Source: Streptomyces sp. Z26
GTDB lineage: Bacteria > Actinomycetota > Actinomycetes > Streptomycetales > Streptomycetaceae
NCBI RefSeq assembly: GCF_003665095.1
Contig: NZ_RCHV01000002.1
Coordinates: forward strand, 2,352,001-2,416,000
Reading direction: 5' to 3'
Length of the DNA stretch: 64,000 nucleotides
Numbering within the stretch: position 1 is the stretch's first letter; each line of letters starts with the position of its first letter. The notes below the pieces were generated by a model that searched no databases, had not been told where the DNA came from, and worked only from the letters and a program-made list of their open reading frames with translations. The position numbers were made by a program, and so were the translations under genes. Positions 9,176-16,958 of the stretch are shown here, one piece after another.

Positions 9176-9193
9176 CTCACTCGTAAGAGTGAG
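9176..9193. promoter_or_regulatory. palindromic operator before the MMPL exporter
   Basis: CTCACTC, four bases, GAGTGAG: a perfect 7-bp inverted repeat 58 bp before the GTG start of the MMPL gene. Size, symmetry and place fit a TetR- or MarR-type repressor site. No such regulator gene is adjacent, so the binder would be encoded elsewhere. Confidence 0.55.
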
Positions 9194-9250
9194 CGTCTTT
9201 TGGCGTGGACTGACACTGCCCCTGCGACCCGAGACCGGAGAACCAGCCTC

Positions 9251-11506
9251 GTGGCCACTCTTCTGTACAAACTAGGCAGGCTCGCCTTCCGGCGCCGCCG
9301 CATCGTCGCCCTCCTGTGGGTGGCGCTGCTCGTGGCCGCGGGAGCGGGCGCTTCCACCGCATCCTCACCGCCCAGTGACGAGTTCGCGCTTCCTGGTACG
9401 GAGTCCCAGAAGGCGTTCGACATCATGGAGGACCGCTTCCCGGACGCCTCGGCGGACGGCGCCTCCGCCCGGATGGTCTTCAAGGCGCCGAACGGCGAGA
9501 AGATCACCGCCACCGACAACAAGGCCACCGTCCGGAAGGCCACCGAGGAGCTGAAGGGCGAGCAGACCGCCGCGGTCAGCGACCCGTTCCTCCCCGAGAG
9601 CGGCGCGGTCAGCCAGAAGGGCGACATCGCGTACGTCTCCGTCACCTACAAGGTGCCGGGGAACGACCTGGAGGACGCCACCCGCGAGGGCATCGAGGAC
9701 GTCGCCCAGCAGGCGCGCGACGCGGGCCTCACCGTCGAGACCGGCGGCGACGCGCTGCTCGTCGAGCCCGAGATGGGCAGCGCCGAGATCTTCGGCATCG
9801 GCGTCGCGGCCGTCGTACTGATCCTCACGTTCGGTTCGCTGGTCGCCGCGGGGCTGCCGCTGATCACCGCGCTGATCGGCGTCGGCATCGGCATCTCCGG
9901 CATCGCGGCGCTCGGCGCCACGCTCGGTCTGTCCGCGAACACCTCGACGCTCGCCATGATGATCGGCCTCGCCGTCGGCATCGACTACGCCCTCTTCATC
10001 GCCTCCCGCTACCGCGCCGAGCTGACGGAGGGCCGGGACCACGAGGACGCCGCGGGGCGCGCGGTCGGTACGGCCGGTTCCGCCGTGGTCTTCGCCGGTC
10101 TGACGGTCGTCATCGCCCTCGCCGGGCTCGCGGTCGTCAACATCCCGATGCTGACCAAGATGGGCCTGGCCGCCGCGGCCACGGTCGTCATCGCCGTACT
10201 GGTCGCGATCACGCTGGTGCCCGCCGCGCTCGGCATGGTCGGCAAGCGCATCTTCGGCCGCAAGGTCCGCGCGGCCAACCCCGAGACGGGCGTGCCCACG
10301 CCCGCGCTGGACGAGAAGCCCAAGGCGGGTACGCGGTGGGCGCGGTTCGTGCTGCGCCGCCCCGTGCTGGTGCTGGTGACGGCCGTCATCGGGCTCGGCA
10401 CGATCGCGCTGCCGGTGTCGAGCATGCAGCTCGGCCTGCCCGACGAGGGCAACCAGCCGACGGACACCACGCAGCGCAAGGCGTACGACATGCTGTCGGA
10501 CGCCTTCGGCCCCGGCTTCAACGGCCCGCTGATGCTCGTCGTCGACACCCGTGGCAGCGACGACCCGAAGGCGGCGGCCAAGCAGGTCGAGAAGACCGTC
10601 AAGGGCGTGGACGGCGTCGTGAACGTCAGCCCCGCCACGTTCAACAAGGGCGGCGACACCGCCACCGTCACCGCCGTACCGGACGCCGGGCCGAGCGACG
10701 AGAAGACCGAGACGGTCGTCCGCGACATCCGCGACGCGACGGGCCCCATCGAACGGGAGACCGGCTCGGACGTGCTCGTCAGCGGTTCCACGGCCGTCGC
10801 GATCGACTTCTCGCAGGTGATGAACGACGCGCTGGTGCCGTACCTGTCGCTGGTCGTCGGTCTCGCCTTCGTCCTGCTGATGCTGGTCTTCCGCTCGATC
10901 CTGGTGCCGCTGAAGGCGGCGCTCGGCTTCCTGCTATCCGTGCTGGCCGCGCTCGGCGCGGTGGTCGCGGTCTTCCAGTGGGGCTGGCTGGCCGGGGTGA
11001 TCGGCGTGGAGCAGACCGGGCCGATCATGAGCATGATGCCGATCTTCATGGTCGGCGTGATCTTCGGTCTGGCGATGGACTACGAGGTGTTCCTCGTGAC
11101 GCGCATGCGGGAGGCGTACGTGCACGGGGAGAGCGCCGCCGAGGCCGTCACCTCCGGCTTCAAGCTGGGCGCGCGGGTGGTCAGCGCGGCGGGCGTCATC
11201 ATGATCAGCGTCTTCGCGGGCTTCATCGGCGCCTCGGAGTCGATGATCAAGATGATGGGCTTCGGTCTGGCCATCGCGATCCTCTTCGACGCGTTCGTCG
11301 TGCGCATGGCGATCGTCCCGGCGGTCCTCGGACTGCTCGGCGACAAGGCGTGGTGGCTGCCGCGGTGGCTGGACAAGGCGCTGCCGAACGTCGACGTCGA
11401 GGGCGAGAAGCTGCACCAGCAGCTCGCCGCCCCCGGCGCGGACGGCGGCGTCCCGGGCCCGGACCCGGTCGTCCCCTCGCAGCAGCGCGAGGACACCCGG
11501 GTCTGA
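9251..11506 (+). CDS. MMPL-family (RND-type) membrane transporter
   Basis: 751-residue inner-membrane exporter of the MmpL/RND type. A first helix begins near residue 18. A large extracytoplasmic loop follows (about 40-170, with SDPFLPESG and GNDLEDATREGIEDV), then a cluster of five helices (about 175-360) containing GIDYALFIASRYR, the proton-relay Asp-Tyr pair. This arrangement repeats in the second half with AMDYEVFLVTRMRE near residue 610. The repeat and both D-Y motifs are complete, so it should be functional. The GTG at 9251 is chosen because homologues start at the ATLLYKLGRLAFRRRR basic segment. Substrates in the family are lipids, antibiotics or siderophores; none can be assigned. A palindromic operator lies upstream and a hairpin follows. 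Confidence 0.9.
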   Translation: MATLLYKLGRLAFRRRRIVALLWVALLVAAGAGASTASSPPSDEFALPGTESQKAFDIMEDRFPDASADGASARMVFKAPNGEKITATDNKATVRKATEELKGEQTAAVSDPFLPESGAVSQKGDIAYVSVTYKVPGNDLEDATREGIEDVAQQARDAGLTVETGGDALLVEPEMGSAEIFGIGVAAVVLILTFGSLVAAGLPLITALIGVGIGISGIAALGATLGLSANTSTLAMMIGLAVGIDYALFIASRYRAELTEGRDHEDAAGRAVGTAGSAVVFAGLTVVIALAGLAVVNIPMLTKMGLAAAATVVIAVLVAITLVPAALGMVGKRIFGRKVRAANPETGVPTPALDEKPKAGTRWARFVLRRPVLVLVTAVIGLGTIALPVSSMQLGLPDEGNQPTDTTQRKAYDMLSDAFGPGFNGPLMLVVDTRGSDDPKAAAKQVEKTVKGVDGVVNVSPATFNKGGDTATVTAVPDAGPSDEKTETVVRDIRDATGPIERETGSDVLVSGSTAVAIDFSQVMNDALVPYLSLVVGLAFVLLMLVFRSILVPLKAALGFLLSVLAALGAVVAVFQWGWLAGVIGVEQTGPIMSMMPIFMVGVIFGLAMDYEVFLVTRMREAYVHGESAAEAVTSGFKLGARVVSAAGVIMISVFAGFIGASESMIKMMGFGLAIAILFDAFVVRMAIVPAVLGLLGDKAWWLPRWLDKALPNVDVEGEKLHQQLAAPGADGGVPGPDPVVPSQQREDTRV

Positions 11507-11551
11507 CCGGGACGCGTACCCGACCGCCGTGGACACGGCGGCCCGTGGGAA

Positions 11552-11587
11552 CGGAACCGCCCGCGCGCGAAGGCGCGGGCGGTTCCG
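11552..11587. terminator. bidirectional hairpin terminator
   Basis: A 15-bp perfect inverted repeat (11552-11566 and 11573-11587) with loop GCGAAG sits between the MMPL gene and the convergent glycosyltransferase gene. Confidence 0.8.
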
Positions 11588-11642
11588 CACGTCCGGCCCG
11601 TACGGGCGGGCGGACATCCCGGCCACGGCGGCGGGCGCGGGC

Positions 11643-13112
11643 TCAGTTCCGGACGTGGACGATGACGCGCGCCCCCTTGAGCGCGGTGCTCCCCTCCTCG
11701 TGGAAGTGGCGCCGCAGGGTGTCCCTCTTCGCCTCCTCCCGCGCGTCGACCGACGCGTCCGCGTCCGCCGCGCGGACCACGACGATCCGGTCGAAGTCCC
11801 GCATCCGGTCCGCGATCTCGGCGGCGGGCAGCTCCACGCCCGCGAGCGTGTCCGACGAGACGGCGTCCCGCGCCAGCGCGAGATCCGTCAGGGCACGGGT
11901 GTCCGCCGGATCGGCCGCCGTCAGGAGCCGGTGCCGCCCGGCGAGGAACAGCAGCCCGTCACCGGGACGCCCCGCCTCGCGTACGGCGGCCCCGACCGCG
12001 GTCACGTCGTCGCTGCGGCTCTCCGGGGTGCGCAGCGCCAGGCTCGGCGGTACGAGCGCGGCCAGTACGGCGACCGTCACGGCCCACGTGGCGCGGGAGG
12101 CGCGACGTGACCGGTGCGCGTGGTCGAGCAGCGCGCCGAGCAGCAGGGCGAGCCCGATGTCGCAGTACAGCACGTACCGGTCCACGAAGACCGGCCTGAC
12201 CAGCGACGCGACCAGCAGCAGCAGGCCCGGGAGCACCAGGATCGGCACGGCCACGGCGGCCAGCCGTACGGGCCGCCGCCCTCCCGGGAGCACCAGGGCG
12301 CAGGCGACGCCGACGACCGCCGCCACCAGGAAGTGCTGCACCCGCACCGGCCCGTCGATCCAGGACAGTTGCTGCGACTGCCCCGCGCTCCGCAGCGCCA
12401 GCGGCAGCAGTCCGGCCACGACGCCCGCGGCGGCCGCGGCCCACGCCGTCAGCACCGGCCGCGGCACCCGGGAGACGAGCAGGGTGACGCCGTGCGCGGC
12501 CAGGGCCAGCACGGCGAACTCGTGCAGCAGGCAGGCCAGCAGCATCGTCGCCCCGTACCCCGCCCACCGCCACCGGCCGCGGCGCGGGACGTTCACCACC
12601 AGCGCGTACGTGGCCCAGGTGACCAGCGCGCACACCATGGCGTACGAGCGGCCCTCCTGCGCGTACTTCTGCACCTGCGGCAGCAGCGGGAACACCAGCC
12701 CGGCCAGCAGCCCCGCGCGGGGCCCCGCCAGCCGCAGCCCCAGCAGCGCCACCCCGGCCGCCGCGGCGGCCATGGCCAGTACGGACGGCAGCCGCAACGT
12801 CAGCAGCCCGGCGCCGAACACCTCGAACAGGACGTGCGTCAGCGCGTAGTGGAGGACGTGCACCAGGTCGGCGTGCTGGCCGGTGTCCCATATCTGCCCG
12901 AGGTCGCGGCGCGCGAGCTGGTACGTGACGGACTCGTCGCCCCACATGGTGTTCCGCCTGCGGATGCCCCAGAGCCCCAGCGCGACCGTCAGCAGCACGG
13001 GCGCGAGGACGACGACCGTACGGGCCGGTGACCGCCGCCAGGGTACGAGTACGGGTGCGGCCGGAGCGGACGCCGTCGTGAGCACGGCGGGAGCACGTTC
13101 GTCAACGGACAT
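11643..13112 (-). CDS. GT-C type polytopic membrane glycosyltransferase (GT39-like)
   Basis: 489-residue multi-spanning protein. After a first helix near residues 30-50 comes the first extracellular loop with MWGDESVTYQLARR. An acidic residue pair (D-E) at this position is the hallmark of GT39/GT-C mannosyltransferase-like enzymes that use polyprenyl-phosphate sugars. LLPQVQKYAQEGRSYAM in a later loop is also typical. About ten helices follow and a soluble C-terminal part (about 380-489) ends the protein. It probably transfers a sugar from a lipid carrier to a cell-surface protein or lipid outside the membrane; donor and acceptor are unknown. It diverges from the response-regulator gene, 126 bp apart. 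Confidence 0.8.
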   Translation of the reverse strand: MSVDERAPAVLTTASAPAAPVLVPWRRSPARTVVVLAPVLLTVALGLWGIRRRNTMWGDESVTYQLARRDLGQIWDTGQHADLVHVLHYALTHVLFEVFGAGLLTLRLPSVLAMAAAAAGVALLGLRLAGPRAGLLAGLVFPLLPQVQKYAQEGRSYAMVCALVTWATYALVVNVPRRGRWRWAGYGATMLLACLLHEFAVLALAAHGVTLLVSRVPRPVLTAWAAAAAGVVAGLLPLALRSAGQSQQLSWIDGPVRVQHFLVAAVVGVACALVLPGGRRPVRLAAVAVPILVLPGLLLLVASLVRPVFVDRYVLYCDIGLALLLGALLDHAHRSRRASRATWAVTVAVLAALVPPSLALRTPESRSDDVTAVGAAVREAGRPGDGLLFLAGRHRLLTAADPADTRALTDLALARDAVSSDTLAGVELPAAEIADRMRDFDRIVVVRAADADASVDAREEAKRDTLRRHFHEEGSTALKGARVIVHVRN

Positions 13113-13238
13113 CGGTGGCAGGCCCTTTCAGCGGCGGCGTGGACACCGCCACCGTGCCCGGACCCCGTTGACCGGTCGCTGACCCGACCTGACCGAGCGG
13201 TCAGGAACCCCGCCCGGCCCTGTGCCAGGCTGCCCCTC

Positions 13239-13919
13239 ATGCGCGTACTGGTCGTCGAGGACGAGGTGGACCTCGCCCACACCCTGCACACCGGGCTGAC
13301 CGCCGAGGGCTACAGCGTCGACGTCGCCCACGACGGGCGGACCGGCCTGTGGATGGCCCGCACCGGCGAGTACGCCTTCGTCGTACTGGACCTGATGCTG
13401 CCCGGACTCAACGGCTACAAGGTCTGCGCCCAGCTGCGCCGCGAGGGCAACGCGACCCCCATCCTCGTGCTCACCGCCAAGGACGGGGACTGGGACCAGG
13501 CCGAGGCCCTCGACACCGGGGCCGACGACTACCTGGCCAAGCCCTTCTCCTACCTGGTGCTCGTCGCCCGGCTGCGCGCCCTGGCCCGGCGCGCCGCCAC
13601 GGTCGCCCCGCCCGTCCTCGCCGTGGGCGACCTCTCGCTGGACGTGGCCGGGCGCACCTGCCACCGGGGCGGGGTACGGGTGCGGCTCACGCCCAGGGAG
13701 TTCGCCGTACTGGAAGTGCTGGCCCGCCGGGCGGGCCAGGCCGTCTCCAAGTCGGACCTGCTCTACCAGGCGTGGCCCGACGAGGCGTACGACCCGAACC
13801 TGGTGGAGGCGCGCGTCAGCGCCCTCCGCAAGAAGGTGGACTCCGCCTTCGACCGGCGGTCCCTGCAGACCGTACGGGGCACCGGCTACCGACTGGTGGA
13901 CGACCGTGAACGCGACTGA
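13239..13919 (+). CDS. OmpR/PhoB-family response regulator
   Basis: 226-residue cytoplasmic regulator. The receiver domain (1-115) has the acidic pocket ED (7-8), phospho-acceptor Asp51 in LDLMLP, Thr79 and Lys101. The winged-helix output domain (about 130-225) contains LTPREFAVLEVLARR and VEARVSALRKKVD. Its stop overlaps the downstream kinase start by 14 bp, so the two are co-translated and form a pair. The likely targets are nearby promoters such as the divergent glycosyltransferase, but no binding repeat is obvious. Confidence 0.93.
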   Translation: MRVLVVEDEVDLAHTLHTGLTAEGYSVDVAHDGRTGLWMARTGEYAFVVLDLMLPGLNGYKVCAQLRREGNATPILVLTAKDGDWDQAEALDTGADDYLAKPFSYLVLVARLRALARRAATVAPPVLAVGDLSLDVAGRTCHRGGVRVRLTPREFAVLEVLARRAGQAVSKSDLLYQAWPDEAYDPNLVEARVSALRKKVDSAFDRRSLQTVRGTGYRLVDDRERD

Positions 13920-15432
13920 GCCGCGCCGCCGCCTCCGCTGGGCGCCCCGTTCGGTACGGACCCGCGCGGCCCTCGCCGTCGCCGCGGTGGCCGCCGCCGT
14001 CCTGGCGGGCACCGGCTGGTGGGTGCACGGCGACGTCCACCGCCAGAACGCGAGGATCGCCGAGGAACAGGCCCGTAAGAACCTGTTCGCACTCACCGCC
14101 CAGGTCACCGCGGGCTCCGTACCCGACAAGCGGAACGCCGTGCCGTTCGAGGTCGTCGCCACCGGCCGCCGCACCCCGGTCGCCGTCGGCGGCGGCATGG
14201 AGGACTTCGGGCCGGGCGCCGAGCACGTGCTGCCCACCCCGCCCGCGCTCACCACCGCGCCCGACCCGCCGTACACCGACGACGGCTACGGCTACTCGAC
14301 GCGCCCACTCCCCCTACCGGAGCGCCCCGGCTACGACGCGAACCACCGGTACCACCTGGCGGGCCGGACCTTCCCCGTCCTGTACGTCGACATCTGGGCC
14401 GCCCAACTGAGCGGCGACGAGGTCGAGGCACTGGGCGTCGACCCCGACGCGACCCTGCGGGTCTACGTGGTGTCGACCCCGGAGACGGCCGAGCGGATCA
14501 CCGAGGCCACCGACCGGCGGCTGCTGCGCACCGGGATCGTCGGACTCGTACTGATCGCCGGCGCCGCGTACCTCACCGTCCGCCTCGCCCTGCGGCCCGT
14601 CGAGGCCATCCGCGTCCTCACCGCCTCGGTCAACCCGAACGACCCCCGCCAGCGCGTCACCGTCCCCGCCGCGGGACACGAGATCACCGCCCTGGCCACC
14701 ACCCTCAACTCCACCCTCGAACGCCTCGACACCGCCGCCGCCGAGCAGCGCCGCTTCGTCGCGGACGCCGCCCACGAACTGCGCAGCCCCCTCACCACGT
14801 TGCTCGCCAGCCTGGAGGTGGCGCTCGCCTACCCGGAACGCACCGACTGGCCCGCCTCCGTCACCACCGCCGCCCGGCAGACCCGCCGCCTCCAAGCCCT
14901 CGCCGAGGACCTGCTCCTCCTCGCGCGCCTCGACACCCGTACCCCCGTGGCCGACCCGGGGACCGTCGACCTGGCGGGCCTCGCGTCCCGGCTGGTGGAG
15001 CAGTACCCCCTCGACGACCGGCCGTTGGCCCTCAGCCGCGACGGCGTCGCGCCCGCGTACGTCCACGGGGACCCCGGCGAGTACGAACGGCTGCTGCGCA
15101 ACCTCGTCGACAACGCCGTACGCCACGCCGCCCACCGCGTCCAGCTCACCGTCCGGAACGAGGACGGCCAGGTCGTCGTCACCGTGCACGACGACGGGCC
15201 GGGCGTACCCGCCGTGGACGCCGAGCGCGTCTTCGAACGCTTCGTCCGCCTCGACGACGCCCGCTCCCGGGACCGGGGCGGCGCCGGTCTGGGCCTCGCC
15301 ATCGCCCGCGACCTGGCACACCGTCACCGGGGCACCCTCACCCTCACTCCCCGGACCCTCGGCGCCTGCTTCGAACTGCGCCTCCCCGAGGCCCCCGCGC
15401 CCGCCGACGCACCGGTCCCCGCCGACGCGTGA
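13906..15432 (+). CDS. HAMP-containing sensor histidine kinase
   Basis: 508-residue membrane sensor. A first helix lies at about residues 20-40. An extracytoplasmic domain of about 165 residues (rich in Pro and Tyr around 100-150) follows, then a second helix at about 208-226 and a HAMP linker. The HisKA domain carries phospho-acceptor His290 in ADAAHELRSPL. The HATPase domain has the N box NLVDNAVRHA (Asn403) and G boxes DDGPGVP and GGAGLGLAIA. All catalytic boxes are complete. It starts at a GTG inside the end of the response-regulator gene. The signal sensed is unknown; the pair resembles envelope-monitoring systems such as CutS/CutR-like sensors. Confidence 0.93.
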   Translation: MNATEPRRRLRWAPRSVRTRAALAVAAVAAAVLAGTGWWVHGDVHRQNARIAEEQARKNLFALTAQVTAGSVPDKRNAVPFEVVATGRRTPVAVGGGMEDFGPGAEHVLPTPPALTTAPDPPYTDDGYGYSTRPLPLPERPGYDANHRYHLAGRTFPVLYVDIWAAQLSGDEVEALGVDPDATLRVYVVSTPETAERITEATDRRLLRTGIVGLVLIAGAAYLTVRLALRPVEAIRVLTASVNPNDPRQRVTVPAAGHEITALATTLNSTLERLDTAAAEQRRFVADAAHELRSPLTTLLASLEVALAYPERTDWPASVTTAARQTRRLQALAEDLLLLARLDTRTPVADPGTVDLAGLASRLVEQYPLDDRPLALSRDGVAPAYVHGDPGEYERLLRNLVDNAVRHAAHRVQLTVRNEDGQVVVTVHDDGPGVPAVDAERVFERFVRLDDARSRDRGGAGLGLAIARDLAHRHRGTLTLTPRTLGACFELRLPEAPAPADAPVPADA

Positions 15433-15533
15433 CGCGCGGCGCCGCCGCCACGGCGTGCTCCCACGGTGCTCCCAAAGCCTCCGGCGGTGCGTCGAGAATC
15501 GGACGTCCCGCAGGTCAGAGGGGGTAAGAGAGA

Positions 15534-15618
15534 TGGTGCCCGGAGCCGGACTTGAACCGGCACGGCCCGAAGGCCAACGAGGTTTAAGCTCGTCGTGTCT
15601 GCATTCCACCATCCGGGC
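15534..15618 (-). tRNA. bldA: tRNA-Leu (TAA anticodon), the bldA developmental tRNA
   Basis: 85 nt including an encoded CCA. The acceptor stem GCCCGGA pairs with TCCGGGC. The anticodon stem ACGAG/CTCGT holds loop CTTAAAC with anticodon TAA at 15584-15586. There is a long variable arm (GGCC-TTC-GGCC type), and the T arm GCCGG/CCGGC carries TTCAAGT. It is therefore a class II leucine tRNA reading UUA. In Streptomyces the only UUA-reading tRNA is BldA, which limits translation of TTA-containing genes and so controls aerial growth and antibiotic production. The identification as bldA follows from the anticodon plus the apparent genus. I noticed no in-frame TTA codon in the genes of this window. 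Confidence 0.95.
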
Positions 15619-15874
15619 AGTGGCTCCTGGCAGACGCCTACACACCGGCACGGACCAGCGTCTGTGCGTCCGGGGCGCGGGAACGAGCCTATCCAGGTCT
15701 GCTCCCGAACAGCGGGTCGAGAGCCCGATGTTGTCTTATTTTATTGGCGCCTGACGGAGCATCAGCGTCGCCTCCCCTCTTCGGAGCCCTGCCGCCCCAG
15801 GGCATGCCGGTGGACGGGAATGACGTAAAGTCGCCGCCCCCTGTCACCCGTACGGGCCCACTTCCCCCACGACC
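15619..15874. other. non-coding region upstream of bldA with an AT-rich patch
   Basis: No gene is supported here. Reading the minus strand toward bldA there is GATAGGCT at 15688-15695, a possible -10 element, although no matching -35 stands out. The AT-rich patch TTGTCTTATTTTATT (about 15731-15745) is highly unusual for this genome and lies about 115 bp upstream of the tRNA. It may be an upstream promoter element or a protein-binding region. Confidence 0.4.
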
Positions 15875-15898
15875 TCCGTCCTACCTGGGTAGGACGGA
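15875..15898. promoter_or_regulatory. 24-bp inverted-repeat operator before the ABC cassette
   Basis: Perfect 11-bp arms (TCCGTCCTACC and its complement) separated by TG lie 126 bp before the ATP-binding gene. Such short-spaced, long-armed symmetry fits a dimeric response regulator or repressor site better than a terminator. No T-run follows and the tRNA is transcribed away from it. The binder is unknown. Confidence 0.6.
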
Positions 15899-16023
15899 CT
15901 GCCCTTGGCATACCTCCCAGGGCTCGGCTGGAAACCGGTTCGCGGGGTGATACGACGGCCCCCGGGGCGGGAGACGATGGACCAGTCACAAAGTCACACC
16001 CCCCGTCCGACAGGAGCTACGTC

Positions 16024-16809
16024 GTGACCACCCCCATCCAGGCAGGCGCCTACGCCCCCGCCTCTCACGGCATCGCGGCGGCCCGCGCCACCGACCTGTC
16101 GAAGGTCTACGGAGAGGGCGAGACCAAGGTGGTCGCCCTGAACCAGGTCTCCGTCGAGTTCCGCCAGGCGGAGTTCACCGCGATCATGGGCCCCTCGGGC
16201 TCCGGCAAGTCGACCCTCATGCACTGCATGGCGGGGCTCGACTCGATCTCCAGCGGCAGCGCGCAGATCGGTGACACCGAGCTGACCTCGCTGAAGGACA
16301 AGAAGCTGACGCAGCTGCGCCGGGACCGCATCGGCTTCATCTTCCAGGCGTTCAACCTGCTGCCGACGCTGAACGGGCTGGAGAACATCACGCTGCCCAT
16401 GGACATCGCCGGCCGCAAGCCCGACCAGCAGTGGCTGGACCGGGTCATCGAGACCGTCGGTCTCTCCGGCCGCCTCAAGCACCGCCCGAACCAGCTCTCC
16501 GGCGGCCAGCAGCAGCGCGTCGCCGTGGCCCGCGCCCTGGCCTCGCAGCCGGAGATCATCTTCGGCGACGAGCCGACCGGAAACCTGGACTCCCGTTCCG
16601 GCGCCGAGGTGCTGGGCTTCCTCCGCAACTCCGTACGCGAGCTGGGCCAGACGGTCGTCATGGTCACCCACGACCCGGTGGCCGCGGGCTACGCGGACCG
16701 CGTGGTCTTCCTCGCCGACGGCTCGATCGTCGACGACATGCCCAACCCCACCGCCGAGACCGTCCTCGACCGGATGAAGGCCTTCGACGCCAAGGGCCGC
16801 GTCAGCTGA
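16024..16809 (+). CDS. MacB/LolD-type ABC transporter ATP-binding protein
   Basis: 261-residue cytoplasmic ATPase. It has Walker A GPSGSGKST, the Q-loop in IFQAFNLLP, signature LSGGQQQR, Walker B IIFGDEPTGNLDS, and the switch His in VTHDP. LLPTLNGLENITLPM is typical of ATPases paired with FtsX/MacB permeases. The GTG at 16024 follows AGGAG. It lies 149 bp before its permease and carries an inverted-repeat operator upstream. It is closely similar, motif for motif, to the ATPase at 43910-44704, so the two cassettes are paralogues. It probably energises lipoprotein or envelope-peptide handling, not small-molecule import. Confidence 0.93.
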   Translation: MTTPIQAGAYAPASHGIAAARATDLSKVYGEGETKVVALNQVSVEFRQAEFTAIMGPSGSGKSTLMHCMAGLDSISSGSAQIGDTELTSLKDKKLTQLRRDRIGFIFQAFNLLPTLNGLENITLPMDIAGRKPDQQWLDRVIETVGLSGRLKHRPNQLSGGQQQRVAVARALASQPEIIFGDEPTGNLDSRSGAEVLGFLRNSVRELGQTVVMVTHDPVAAGYADRVVFLADGSIVDDMPNPTAETVLDRMKAFDAKGRVS

Positions 16810-16958
16810 CGGCGTGGCGCGCCCGCCACGCGCCGCCGCTTCCCCCGCACCGACCGTTTCCCGCCTCGCGCCGTGCCGTGAGCGCGCTCCGCCACCGCCC
16901 CCGGCGTGAGCGGCGCACGCAGCCGCCCGCGGGTGGACTCTCCCCTCTGGACTGATCC

